The translations under genes were made by a program, and so were the position numbers. Positions 22,567 to 33,353 of a stretch of DNA of 64,000 bases are shown one piece after another. Each line of letters begins with the position of its first letter. The first letter of the stretch is position 1. This stretch comes from Moniliella sp. 'wahieum' (taxonomy: Eukaryota; Basidiomycota; Moniliellomycetes; Moniliellales; Moniliellaceae): contig RSEE01000010.1 of the NCBI GenBank assembly GCA_003971905.1, forward strand, positions 620,001-684,000, read 5' to 3'. The notes beneath the pieces were generated by a model, which was given only the letters and a program-made list of their open reading frames with translations, was not told where the DNA came from and searched no databases.

Positions 22567-23160
22567 GCATACGTCTCAGTGGGAACGAAGAGCTTCTCAC
22601 CTCTTCCTCCTCCGTCATTGCCTGGCTTGACCCTCCAATCCATCCTCGTGCTCATCGGTCGTTGGATCGCTTCTCCCTGCCTGGATGCGGGCGCTCCGTA
22701 GACGCTGGTATGTAGCGGTGAATGAGGCCTACTGGTAGCGTGCAGCACCACCCAAATTCCCCGCAAGGCGTATCCGCAACGTGAGAGGACACCGATGTTA
22801 CACGTGATAATTGGCAGATGTCGATGACCGCAAGTGGAGGCTACTAGCCCACAGGCCGCCTCGTTGAACTGTTCAAACGCGGAGTGGCAGTATGTCAGCA
22901 TGAGTGCTGAGAGACACCCTCGGCGCTCCGCTCCGCCCGCGCGCCTGCGCCGTCCACACTGCCCCTGGGCGGCCACCCCCCTTTGCCCCACACGACTGCC
23001 CGTGCGCCTGCTGCGCTGCCGCCTTCACGCCGGCGCCACGGACGGGCCCTGTGGCTGCCCGTCTTTCCTCTGCCTCCAACGCCGCCTGCCTCGACTTGCT
23101 CATCTCTCTTACCTCCACCTCTCCATCACTCTTACGACCACACACGCAACGCCCTTCACG
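22567..23160. other. Intergenic region upstream of YOP1
   Basis: About 590 bp between VPS45 and YOP1 on the same strand. The right 250 bp is pyrimidine-rich on the plus strand (CTCTCTTACCTCCACC...), as in fungal core promoters of highly expressed genes. No gene is seen. Confidence 0.5.
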
Positions 23161-23875
23161 ATGGCCTCCTTTATCGACAAGCTTCCTCCCCAGGTCCAAG
23201 GACTCAAGAACGTCAACGTCCCTGCTCCCGTCAAGGCGGCGCACACCAAAGTACAGTACCATGTGGACTTGATCGACAAGGAGGTAAGCACATCTTTCCC
23301 TCTCCACCCCTTCCGGATACATGTTCTGTTGCATCCACTAATGGCTCACTGCCTGCATTTCAGCTCGAGAAATACCCTGTGCTTGTCAACCTGAAAAGAC
23401 GGTGAAGGTGAACAAGGCCTGGGGCACTATCGGCCTCTTCTGTCTGGTCACCACGGCCATCTTCTTCAACCTGGCCGCTAGCTTCCTTACCAACATCCTG
23501 GGCTTTGGACTGCCCGCCTACCTCTCCCTTGCTTCCCTTCAGACATTGGATACGAAGGATGACCAGCAGTGGTACGTAATCTCTCCGTACCCTTTGATTG
23601 CGCGTCATGCTATTCGCAGAGATGAATACAAGCTTACCATCCCAACCTCTCATTTTCTCTCGTCACAGGCTGACCTACTGGGTCGTGTTTGGCTGTCTTT
23701 CCCTTATCGAGTCGTTTTCCAACGTCGTTGTCTACTACTTCCCCTTCTACTTCACGTTCAAGGCGATTGTCTTGGTGTGGTTGATGCTGCCCCAGACCAA
23801 GGCGCTAAGCTGGTTTACGTCAAAGTCCTTCGCCCGGTGTTCTTTAAGGAGAAGCCTGCTGCTGCCAAGGAATAA
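23161..23875 (+). CDS. YOP1: YOP1/REEP5 (TB2/DP1/HVA22) ER membrane-shaping protein
   Basis: Reticulon-like hairpin protein that curves ER tubules. It starts MASFIDKLPPQVQGLKNV. Intron 1 is 23284-23363 and intron 2 is 23572-23668. The second splits a Trp codon as TG/G and restores QQWLTYWVVFGCLSLIES. Hydrophobic hairpins are TIGLFCLVTTAIFFNLA with GFGLPAYLSLASL, and WVVFGCLSLIE with YYFPFYFTFKAIVLVWLML, followed by the family motif LPQTK. The C-terminus VLRPVFFKEKPAAAKE is usual for fungal Yop1. One-base shifts occur after LVNL (near 23390) and near 23810. Splice sites and motifs make the assignment firm. Confidence 0.93.
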
Positions 23876-25436
23876 ACCCGTTCAACTGGAAACAAAAACC
23901 ATGTTGTTCATCTCCGCTGATCCGGTCCTAACCTTGATACCTTCTCAGCTGTATACGCACAGTGGGCATCACGGTCTCCAGCTATCACTGTGATATGGAT
24001 ACCTACAACCGCGAATGTCCGTGCTGGGTACCCCCACGATGACCAAATTACCGGTCCTCCGCGTATCCCCACATTTTCCTTTGCCTTCTCCTTTCACCAT
24101 CAGCTCACCCCTCTTGAAAAAGGCCGGCGATGTTACGGCCCAATCCTCTCTGTCCACTTCTGATTCCCCCTTGCGCGTTCTTGATTCTTCTGTCCCCTCC
24201 TCCCCCCCCTCTGATCCCTGAATGACGCAGTTTGCCTGCGTGGGTACCTGATGGTATCCCCGTACAGTGCAGATAGCATTTTTCATGCTTTGATATGATG
24301 GGCATCCCCCTTTTCTCTTTCCCCGCGTAACTATAGGGTATTAGCCAGTGACAGCGTGCCATGAGAAGCGGCAAAAGCTCTTCGAGTTCGAATGGAGTCT
24401 ACTGGGCGACGAAGAGGTCTGGTTCTCTTTATGCGATCTGGCCAGTCGGATCTCAGTGCTACTCACCTGGTCAGAGGTCTCTATATGCTAGAGACGGACA
24501 TCATGATGGCCCGACATGTATGGGTGGTAGGATATACCATTCATTGGTCCAGGGGTGCAAAAGACAATTATATCGTAGCCTCGTCTGCCATGTGGGCCAA
24601 GCTGGCTATACTGCAATGGAGAAAAGAACGGAGCAAGTGGGTCTTCCTGTGCCGGACGCCCTCTTCCGACAGGGCACCCTTCTTGTTCCCATCTGGAGCA
24701 ACCCAAAGCACTGGGCAGGGTACCATCGATCCAGCAGCCCAAAGAAAAAAAATGTGAGGCGCAGCGGTGAAGCGCGGTGGCGAGGGGGCGAAAGGGCGGC
24801 GGCGCCCAGTGTTGAAAGCGTTGGTGAAATCTAGCACAGCAACATGTTGAACTCGCCTATAGCTCCGAGGCTGCACCATTGCTCCACACCATTATAGGCG
24901 ATGCATCCCCCACTGCATAACAGTTGCCTTTGTAAACCCATTCAGGACTACATCACGGTTGCAGTAACGCCTATGCTCATAGGACCACGTTGAACTGATA
25001 GCCTCTCATATCTGCTGAGCTGCAATGCTCATCTGCTCACGGCTCCTCGCTACTCTCATACGGCGAAGGTGGGATAGGGGAGTGGTAGAAGCCAGCATCC
25101 AGGTCTGTTCGGCGCGAGCAATCTATTTCGCGTAAGTACCCCAAAGAATTTATGAAATTGAAAATTGGTGGGCGAGATAACCCTATCATAAATGCTGCGG
25201 CACATATTTCACTGCAAACCCTACCTTCGGTTTCCGTCTCGTCGTCGGCAGCTTCCACTCCCAGGTCCGCTCTCTCCAGCAACCAGCTCGCCAAGCACAC
25301 ATCAAGGTGAGTACCAGCGTCCGTCGCTCCGCCCGCTTAAGAGGGTGTGGCGCAGATTGACGGCGTCCCCGGATCCCACCCCTCCCGCGACCACTGTGCG
25401 TCCTGGACAGAGCTAACCAGGCCCTCTGGAAGCAGA
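23876..25436. other. Intergenic region and eL34 leader
   Basis: About 1.5 kb. Open frames at 24361-24880 on both strands do not resemble any family I know and overlap each other, so I do not call a gene. The segment 25190-25436 is the likely eL34 5' leader. A GTGAGT donor at about 25307 and an AAGCAG acceptor just before the ATG suggest a leader intron, common in ribosomal protein genes. Confidence 0.5.
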
Positions 25437-25774
25437 ATGGTCCAGCGTGTCACTCTCCGCAAGCAGAACCCCTACAACACCAAGTCGAACCGCCGCACGG
25501 TGGTCAAGACCCCTGGTGGCAAGGTGGTGACCAAGCACCTCAAGAAGCTCGCTGCCAGCCCCAAGTGCGGTGACTGCCACGCCCCCCTGTCTGGCATCAA
25601 GTCGCTCCGCCCCCCGAGTTTGCGACCGTGTCCAAGCGCCAGAAGACGGTGTCGCGTGCGTACGGTGGCTCGCGCTGCGGTGCGTGCGTGCGCACCCGCA
25701 TTGTGCGTGCCTTCCTGGTGGAGGAGGCCAAGATTGTCAAGCAGGTGGTCAAGAACGCTGCCAAGGCCAAGTAA
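25437..25774 (+). CDS. RPL34: 60S ribosomal protein eL34
   Basis: Large-subunit cytosolic ribosomal protein. [19 protein letters not shown] and [17 protein letters not shown] lead to the zinc-binding pair CGDCH, then LSGIKSLRP. After a missing base in the six-C run at about 25611 the frame resumes as [20 protein letters not shown] with CGACV and ends KNAAKAK-TAA. With one base added the protein would be 112 residues, the normal length. All four cysteines of the zinc site are kept. The gene is surely functional, so this shift is the clearest evidence of a sequence error in the window. Confidence 0.96.
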
Positions 25775-26699
25775 TGGACGGGTAGCCTGCTTTTTACCTT
25801 TCCATCCTACTTTCCCTTTCGCATCCCGTTATGGAATCGCGCTGGGTGCCAGGCTGCAGCGCAGGGACACATTACTGGGATGATAGGTCGTCCTCTTGCA
25901 CCTTCGCTTGCTCTCCTGGTTGCTTCTGCACATATCTCTATGGCTTATTCCTTCTTCCCCGGACTCTCATGCAGCTCCCCGGTGCGTTTCTGGGGGGGCC
26001 TGGACGAGCTTCCCCTCAAAATGCCATTCCTAGGCGCGCCTCCCACTGCGGATGATGGTTACCATAGGGCCGACAGATTTAACTCCTAACCTTGCCCCGA
26101 GCCGTAGACATGAGTTTTGATGTGGCTAAATACGTGTTGATGGCAATATTGTGAGTCTCGCACCGTCGCTACTAATTGCATCGAGAAACAAGAAACGAGA
26201 TCGTGGTAAGAGGCAAAGAGAAGCCTGGTTATGTCGATAATCGATCATTGGTAAGGCAGGATCAACAACTAGGGAGAGTCGAGACGTTACAAGCAGGCCC
26301 ATCGGGTCCGGGGGAGAACGAAAACCCCAGATATGTGTATTGAAAAATTACAGAGGGCATCGATCAGGGAATCGGAGCAAATGGGGAAATCTGGCGCTCT
26401 TGCCATGTGGGGACAGGGATGGATCACAGCATGTAGGAAACTGGAAACTGGGTTTTCGTTAGAATAAAAAGATACCGAAAGTAGACCATCACAGAAGGGA
26501 AGGGTGTCGGTATTCAAAACGGTACAAGTACAGAAAGACTGTGGCGAGACCAGAAAACGATATGCGCGCGAGTATACGAAGCACCAAAAGGCTGCAAAAG
26601 GTGAATCGTGTAGGTCATATCAGTCTCCCATGACGGACAAAGAAGAGGAAGAAAGCGCCCCAGTTAACAAGACGGGTTGTCATATGCTTAGCATGCCTA
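25775..26699. other. Intergenic region, convergent 3' flanks of eL34 and WC-2
   Basis: About 0.9 kb, AT-richer than the coding parts. No gene or RNA is recognised. Confidence 0.5.
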
Positions 26700-28960
26700 C
26701 TAAAACATAGCGTAAAAGAGGGTTTGCGGTTGGCCGTTCCAACAACTTCTTGAGCCAAGGAGGAAGAGGGAGACAGACTTACTCTGCCACAACATCAGTG
26801 GAAGCAACCACAGAATCTCATGGCGCATGCTTGATGGTTTCGCCCAACGCAAGCCACATGCGTTGCACAAAGTTTTAGACCGAGGGGTCCTTTGCGCCAC
26901 TCCGGCGAATCGATAGGCCGCAATCAGCACAAACGTGATCCACACGTCTTGCTTGTTTTCTCATTATGCAACTTGGCTTCCGTCGACACCAGAGTCAAAC
27001 CCATGGCGCACGCGTTCTCTCTACCCCAAGCACCAAGGATGGGTTCAAGGGAAAGCCGCCTCTTCTCTCGGTCGTCCATCGGCATGTTTACAGACCTGTG
27101 GTGGCATTATGGGGCTGGGCAGTAGCTTCCGCCTCCGATGCTTGACGCAACACGGCCCGCAACCTCTCATTCTCCATTTTGAGTTGGAGAACGGAATCAA
27201 ACATTTTGCTGTGTGTAGGGCAGATGCGGCACGAGCAGAAGAAGAATTGCCGTTGTTGGTCTCGAACGTGATGGCATTTTCCACAGCGTCTGCATCGTGC
27301 CTATTTTGTCATCTTCCCCCGTCGAAAATGCTGAAAGCCTCGCAGCCAGCACAGCATGAAGGGGATGTTGGGAACTGATGACAGGATGCGTCCAAATCGA
27401 GCTCTGGAACTTGGTGCGCTGTGCCGTTCACTGGCTTTCCTTCATTGGGCACATTCATGTTGGCCCTGGTGATGTTAATCATTGGGTCCGGGTCCTAGAG
27501 CCCTTTGCCATTTTCTCGTCCTCCCCAGACCTCGATCTGTGGGGGTAACGGCAACTGGCATTGCATCCGTCATCAGGAGCAAAGTAAGGGTAGCAAGAAA
27601 ATTGGCAGACGACGTAATGATTGTGCCAGCATGATGATGACCTGGGTTTGCAGTAACGAACACACAAGGCTCCAGCAGCGTCTGGGTGCTGCCGAGATGG
27701 ATGCAACATTTCTTCCACCAACGCTACGTCATCGGGATGGATAAACTGAGACCGAAAGGTTAGATGAAGTACTGCGAGGCAAAACAGAATAAAGGGTGAA
27801 TAAATGAGATCGAGCTTACTTACCTCGACCAGCCTTTTGTTCTGCAACTCGGTCGTTGACCAGCCTGTTAAGGCAAAAATCCCAGGAGATGTGATCAACA
27901 TCCTTCCTCGATGGTTCAGGACATGAACCAGACTCGTGTCCTGGCCCATCCCTCGCCCGCCCTCGGACTTGGATTGGAATATCTTCGCCAATAGTCATCT
28001 GCTGATGGGATCGAGCGTCTGCAGTCATCCTCATAATAGTTCTATCGAGGTGCTGGACCGTGAAGGTTTGTAGGCGCGTCTTCCATCCTCGTTTTTAAGC
28101 TCCACTTCAGCTCGTCGTCGTTCCTATTCATAATATGCGAGATGATGTTTGTAGGCCAGAAGGAAGCATCCTGTTCCAACCTTGTCAAAGGTCATGCGGA
28201 AAGCCTGGGCGACTTACTGGACTCTCCACCGCCAAGGTTGGAGAAAATGGGAGAAAAATCTCCCTAAAAGTTGTCGAGACTGGCTGTTCATGGGAATACC
28301 TGCACCCCAGCATGGTAAGGGACTGCCCTTGCGGGGGGGGCAGGCGCTTCAGGGAGCAACAGTCACAGGAAGTGGATGGTTCGGTGTAGGAGATATGGTT
28401 CTTGTAGCTGTGGGGCGAGAAGTTGAGGTGATGACACAGCAGGTACTACCGGTAAGGCAAAGGGAAAGTAGTCCGGAGCTCGCACGCCGTCCATTGAGGA
28501 AAGTTCGGCAGTGGCTGCAACAACATCTGGTTCATGGAAGGGCTCGCCAAACGGTAGGCGGCGGCATACTGTTTTCCTCCCCCAAACAAGAAAAAGTGTC
28601 GGGAAAGTGGTACTCATCGGCCATAGGACGGGAACGCGGGGGCAGCTGACGTGCCGTGGGCCAATAATGGACTGGTTAAAATGGAGGGGCCGGGGAGACC
28701 GGTAGTAGCCCAATACGGGGCCTCCATTTCGGATCCTCTATTGGGATTCCAGGGGACGAAGAGGGGAGAGGCAGAAGATGGCATGCTGATATTGGGTGGG
28801 AGTAGCTGTAAAGAGATAGATGACATTAAAGGGGGTCCTTCAGTAGCATCCCTTGATTCCAATAGTAAGGAAGATGCACCCGTCTCGTTGGTCCCTGCGT
28901 TGGTCGGAAGAGAGGTAGAGCAGCACAGGGTAGGAGGTATGGTTGATGTTGGTGTTCATG
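26700..28960 (-). CDS. wc-2: White collar 2-type PAS/GATA photoresponse transcription factor
   Basis: Partner of the WC-1 blue-light receptor in fungal light and clock control. Upstream of the PAS domain, VQHLDRTIMRMTADARSHQQ and TIGEDIPIQVRGRARDG resemble WC-2. The PAS core reads LVHVLNHRGRMLITSPGIF, ALTGWSTTEL and, after an intron near 27765-27825, FIHPDDVALVEEML. It lacks the flavin-binding LOV cysteine motif, as expected of WC-2 rather than WC-1. The C-terminal finger is VCADCGL, SPEWRKGPLG and KTLCNACGLRWAK (C-x2-C-x18-C-x2-C), with 1-base shifts inside it. A Ser/Pro-rich N-terminus (SISLQLLPPNISMPSS) extends to about 28860 or beyond. Neither the start codon nor the final exon is certain. 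Confidence 0.82.
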
Positions 28961-30268
28961 ATTATAGTGGCGTCGGGTGCACGATAAGGCTTGTGATGAT
29001 CCGCTCTCGACAGACACAGGGCTCAAAGTGCTGTGGGACAGCGGACATGAACCTTTGGACTTTTAGAGGACCCGCAGTGGTCTCGCCCGAACGAGAAGCA
29101 GGAGGCCACGTGCCGACAAAACCTGCTGTGTTTCTTCCACTTTTCCGTGGAGGGACTGCTGAAAAGATGAGGAGAAGGGCAGGAAGGTCCAGGCAATAGT
29201 TTGTATCTGCGTATCTGCTTGGGGGGGTAGATGGTGGTCTTGTTGGGATTGCGGGCACAGTTGTGGGGGCGGCTATCAGATGTGGCGACCGCGTAAGAGA
29301 GACAATCAGGGAGCGTAGGGTGCGTTTGTTGCGCCTGCCTATATAAGCATTCTGGGGTGCGTTTGTTCGGTGTGAGGAAAACCGCGCTGTGACTCTTGCT
29401 GGCTTGGGAGTACCCAACCAAAAGTGGGCGTACATCTGCTGCCGACACAAAGGGGCATAGAGAGGCTCAGAGCTTGACGTCTAGTCCGTCGCTTAGACAG
29501 CGACGTATTGGGTCAGTATTAGCCGGTCACTACTGACTTTTCAGGCACAGGCAATAGAACGCACTCCCAGGTTGTTAGTTCTTAAAGACTTCGTACTTTT
29601 GTGATAGAGATGCGTCTGTTAATCCTACTAATAGTGCCTTGTGTATTAATGCAGCCTCCTGTGGAGAGTTATTGCAGCCGTGTGCCCGCACATGAGATGT
29701 TGGGTGTGCGGCCTAATACACAATCCCCCTCCAGCACTGCCTCTTTGCCTGCATGGATGTGCTGTATGGTACTGAACAAGCGCTTTCCTGACTGTCTGGG
29801 TGCGCGTCCTCAGACTCAAAGCCCCGCACCTATATAAGCCTTAAGGCCTAAGAGGTCTATATATAACACGCTACTATGCGTCCAAAAGCCGAAGAACCCT
29901 GTATGAGGGGCCTGAGGCCCTGACGCGCTGACGCCTGTACCCGATCATCGATCGATCATCTAGCCCTGCTCGTGACGTTGGCCAGTAATCGTGACCGGTG
30001 CTCTTTCCAGTGCTTTGGCCATCTCTCACAGCTGAATATTACCGCTGAGGTTCAGCGGCCAGGGAACATGACTAGTGGCATAGTATAGATTGACCGTAAT
30101 GGAGAAAAGGGTGATTACAGGTACCTTGGAGTCTATATTGTGTGCATTCCATTGACAGAGCTTAAGGCTGGGACAGGGGGAACGCTACGTCTAAACCGAA
30201 CCGTTCATCTTGCGGGGGTTGTTTGGAAGCGCCACTAAGGTCAAGGAGCCAGGGGGATTGCCAGGATA
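28961..30268. other. Intergenic region, AT-richer, with clustered short palindromes
   Basis: About 1.3 kb between the WC-2 start region and the LINE fragment. It includes a GGTCACT word near 29524, an ATCGATCGATC cluster at 29943-29962 and CTATATAAGCC near 29830. The left part may hold the WC-2 5' exon and promoter. No gene is supported. Confidence 0.45.
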
Positions 30269-31195
30269 TCAGGACCCTCCGGCTCTCGCCATCCGGTCCC
30301 GTACCCTAGGAAGCGCGTGTGGACACGGAGGAACGTGGTTGACATACGAGCGAGGAACCAACCATTTCCACTGAGACTTAGTAGCCAACTCCTTCCAATG
30401 CGCAAACAACTTGCCCGCCGTCTTGGTGCCGTAGTATCCTCGCGTCGTCAAAACCAGGGGAAAAACGGTTCTTGAGTGCGTCCTGGTACTTGGCGTTCTT
30501 GTCGCATTCTGCTTGTTCAAGCAGCCGAAGCAGTTCCTTTCCCGGCGTTCCAAAGGCGACGCAGTGCTCTCATGCACCACCCGCCGGTACGCGCTCTGCG
30601 CCTCCTGCGATCCCGTGTCGCGCAGCGTGTGGTCTACCTCCATTCCGGTTCCTCCCAGTGCTCCGGGCCCCATCACGCGGTAATCGGTGCGCTGTGCCTT
30701 CCGTCCGCGCCTCGTCCCATCCTCTTCCTCCACCATAGGTTCGTTGTGGACGTGGGTGTCGGGGATGGAGCGTAGGAGCTGGAGAATGGGCTCCCGCACT
30801 GCCTCATGCAACGCACCAAACTTGGCCTGGGTGCGGGTGCAGGACATGATGTGTTCCAGCGAGGACATGACGCCGCACTTGCACATGCTGCGCGTGGTGC
30901 GGCACAGCGTGCGGAGCTGGAGACCAACCTGGACCTGCTGGTCAGAGAGCTTGAGGTACGGGACGGATGGAATGGCGGAGAGCCAGTTGTGGCTCAGCGG
31001 GTTGCTGTGCTCGACCACATGGCGACCATCGGCAGCGTCCAGCTTCTGGAGCAGCTCCTGTCGACTTTGCTCCCACATCTCGCGGCAGCGCCGGCGTTGC
31101 TTCGTAAATGCGTTGGCCCTTGCCGTTTGCGGTCCCGAACGGTCAACATAAGTGGTAATAAGATCATACGTACGGAGTCGGAAGAGGTTTCCCAA
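30269..31195 (-). mobile_element. 3' fragment of a non-LTR retrotransposon (LINE), zinc knuckle plus endonuclease-like C-terminus, copy 1
   Basis: A 308-residue open frame with no reverse transcriptase beside it. It has a zinc knuckle C-x-C-x7-H-x3-C (CKCGVMSSLEHIMSC), then SCTRTQAKFGALHEAV, then RTDYRV, GMEVDHTLRDTGSQ, a YRRVVHES helix and VFPLVLTTRGYYGTKTAG. The order resembles the C-terminal region of R2-type LINEs, where a CCHC knuckle precedes a restriction-like endonuclease (PD-(D/E)xK) fold; that match is inference. Related sequence occurs at 47290-47700 and 63297-63995, all on the minus strand, so this is a repeat family. Copy 1 is the best preserved and has no stop or shift in the frame. 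It appears 5'-truncated, a common outcome of LINE insertion. Confidence 0.65.
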
Positions 31196-31395
31196 CGTAA
31201 CATGCAGTCACTTGTCTGGGAATACACCCCACATGTTGCTCAGTACCACCATAACAACAGCGGCGATGCCATCTATATATCTTCGTGAACAACGTGAAAC
31301 GATGACATGTGGGAACGGACGCAGCTATGACATTTTTGGGTTTTGGGGGTGGGAGGGGTGAAACGAAAGTACAACATTGAGATCGGAAAGCCCAT

Positions 31396-33129
31396 CTACT
31401 CGTCATCCTTGGCAGCAACCGCCGTCGCACGCTTACTAGTACTAGTGCCCTTCTTAGCCTTGAGGGCAGACGTGGTAGCGGTGGAGGTAACCTCGGTCGA
31501 CTTGTGGGCGTCTTGCCCTTAATGGGGGCTGACTTCTTGGATGAGCCGCCCAGCAACGAGCCAACCAGAGCCAACATTGAAAGAAGGCCAAACACGACCG
31601 AAGCCAGAGTGGCAGCGACCATAGGCTCAGTCTTGATCGCCCTACAGGGCTGACCTTGGCAACTTCGACAAAGGCAAACAATTGCGAACGGAAAGTGTCC
31701 AGGAGCCCTCGCCCTTTGCGGGCTCCACCTTGGTCTCCTTCTCCTCCACTTTGACCTCCAGTGGTGCCTTGATGTAGTAAGTTTCTTGGGCAAACTCCTT
31801 GGCATCTCCTCGGATGGGTACCAATGTAAATGTTGTCGAACAGAATGTCCTCGTCCATGGTCCACAGCTCAAAGCCAATTCCACCAATCGAGCTTAGTTT
31901 GGACGGCTCCTTGTCTTCAAAGAAGGCCGGGTTGGCAATCTTACGCGGGGCCCAGACACCCTTGTAAGCAGGGTTGTCGATGTAAGGTGCGGTCCACTTG
32001 CCCTTGTATGCTGGGTTGGCAACCAGAGGTGGCACCCATTCACCGCAGCCGTCGGCCTCCTCACACTTGGGGTTGGGTACCGTGGGTGCTGTCCACTCAC
32101 CATCCTCCTCCTCGTCCCATTCCTCGGGCTTCTCCGCTTCAGGGTCAGGAATGAGCAAGGGTTCGTCCACAAGCCATCCCTCGGGCATGGTCGCCTCTGG
32201 GTCTTGGATCTCCTGAGGAGCGTCCTCATCCCAGTCATCAGGCTTCGAGGCCTTAGGATCAGGGATGCGCGCTTCGTCAACCCAGTCGGCAGGCTTCTTG
32301 TCTTCAGGGTCTTCAATCTCCGCAGGAGGGTTGACAGGGGGGTCAAAGTCCTCAAGCAAGGAGCCAGAGCGCTTGCTTTCGCCGTTGATTTGGAGATCAA
32401 ACGTATTGTCCGGTCGGATGATTAGTGTGTAGAGAGCCGTCGTCTTGCCCAGTTTCGGAGGAGGCGTGTCAGTTAGGTGCTTCTCCTCAATCTCGCCCGT
32501 GACGGGGTTCTTGTGGCGGAAGATGAAATGAACTTTGCTGTTGCTACCGCATTTGTCGGGACCGAACATGATCGTGTACGGTGTCTTGTCGCTAAACTCT
32601 TTGTGTTTAATCCCCTCCGGCCCATCGGTGAGCAGTTTGACGTACGCGCACCACATGTCAAGCCATTCTGCAGCTTCACCTCGTATTGCACCACCAGCGG
32701 CTTACCGTCCTCCATGATCTTGGACACGTTTAGAGGCTCATCAAAATGGGCTGAGATGGCGTGCTGAGCGGCCTTAGACTTGGCCACCAAACCTTCGTCG
32801 CCAGGAATACCAGGGAACACCGTGGGCTCTTCGACTTGCCACTTGCCAATATAAGCAAACGTCTCTCCGTCCGCTTGCTCCTTGGTGGCAGCCGAGGGGG
32901 TCCAGCGAGTGGACCACCCTCGGTGAACTGTTCGACGAACGTGCCCTGGATTTCGGAGGGCTGGATGAGAGTGAGCGGGCAGCGGTCAGTATTCAGTTGC
33001 CCTGTTCTCTCCCGCACAGAGTACAAACCCGGGAACACATACCTTGAACTCAGGCACAGCATCTGCCGCAGCACCCGCGATGGACGCAGCCATGGCAGAG
33101 GCGAGCGCAACCTTGGACACGGTCTTCAT
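31396..33129 (-). CDS. Calnexin, ER membrane lectin chaperone
   Basis: Folds N-glycoproteins in the ER. A signal peptide ([20 protein letters not shown]) is followed by intron 32961-33042 and [12 protein letters not shown]. The lectin domain includes [25 protein letters not shown] and HFIFRHKNP. The P-arm has four repeats of the I-x-DP-x2-x-KP-x-(D/E)WDE type and four G-x-W-x-(A/P)P-x-(I/V)-x-NP-x-(Y/F) type repeats. It closes with [19 protein letters not shown]. Beyond two 1-base shifts (near 31815 and 31690) are a membrane segment ([20 protein letters not shown]) and a Lys/Ser/Thr-rich cytosolic tail ending AAKDDE. The tail is not a KDEL signal, as expected of a membrane-anchored protein. 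Confidence 0.95.
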
Positions 33130-33311
33130 GATGGTGGGGTGAGAGTTGAGACGAGGATGGGGCAATAGTACACGGCAGGGGCGAGGCAGGATGCTTTAAA
33201 AAGGCGGGCCATGGGATGAGCGACCCCCTGCCCCCCGTCGGAAAGTGCCAGAACCAAATATACCCGGCACGGCGCCACTGTGGTTCCCCATGCACCGATG
33301 CAGATCCTGTT

Positions 33312-33319
33312 CCACGTCA
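33312..33319 (-). promoter_or_regulatory. UPRE-like element TGACGTGG in the calnexin promoter
   Basis: The minus strand reads TGACGTGG, 183 bp upstream of the calnexin ATG. This is the core unfolded-protein-response element bound by Xbp1/Hac1-type bZIP factors. A CACGTGG box at 33347-33353 lies further upstream. Confidence 0.5.
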
Positions 33320-33353
33320 GCGCTCTAGCCGGCATGGGAGCAGTGCCACGTGG

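Noticed and set aside
24370-24440. GTTCGAAT resembling a tRNA T-loop
   Set aside because: No pairing T-stem, D-arm or anticodon arm could be built around it.
24361-24880. Overlapping open frames on both strands
   Set aside because: No family features, and the frames overlap in a way typical of chance open frames in GC-rich DNA.
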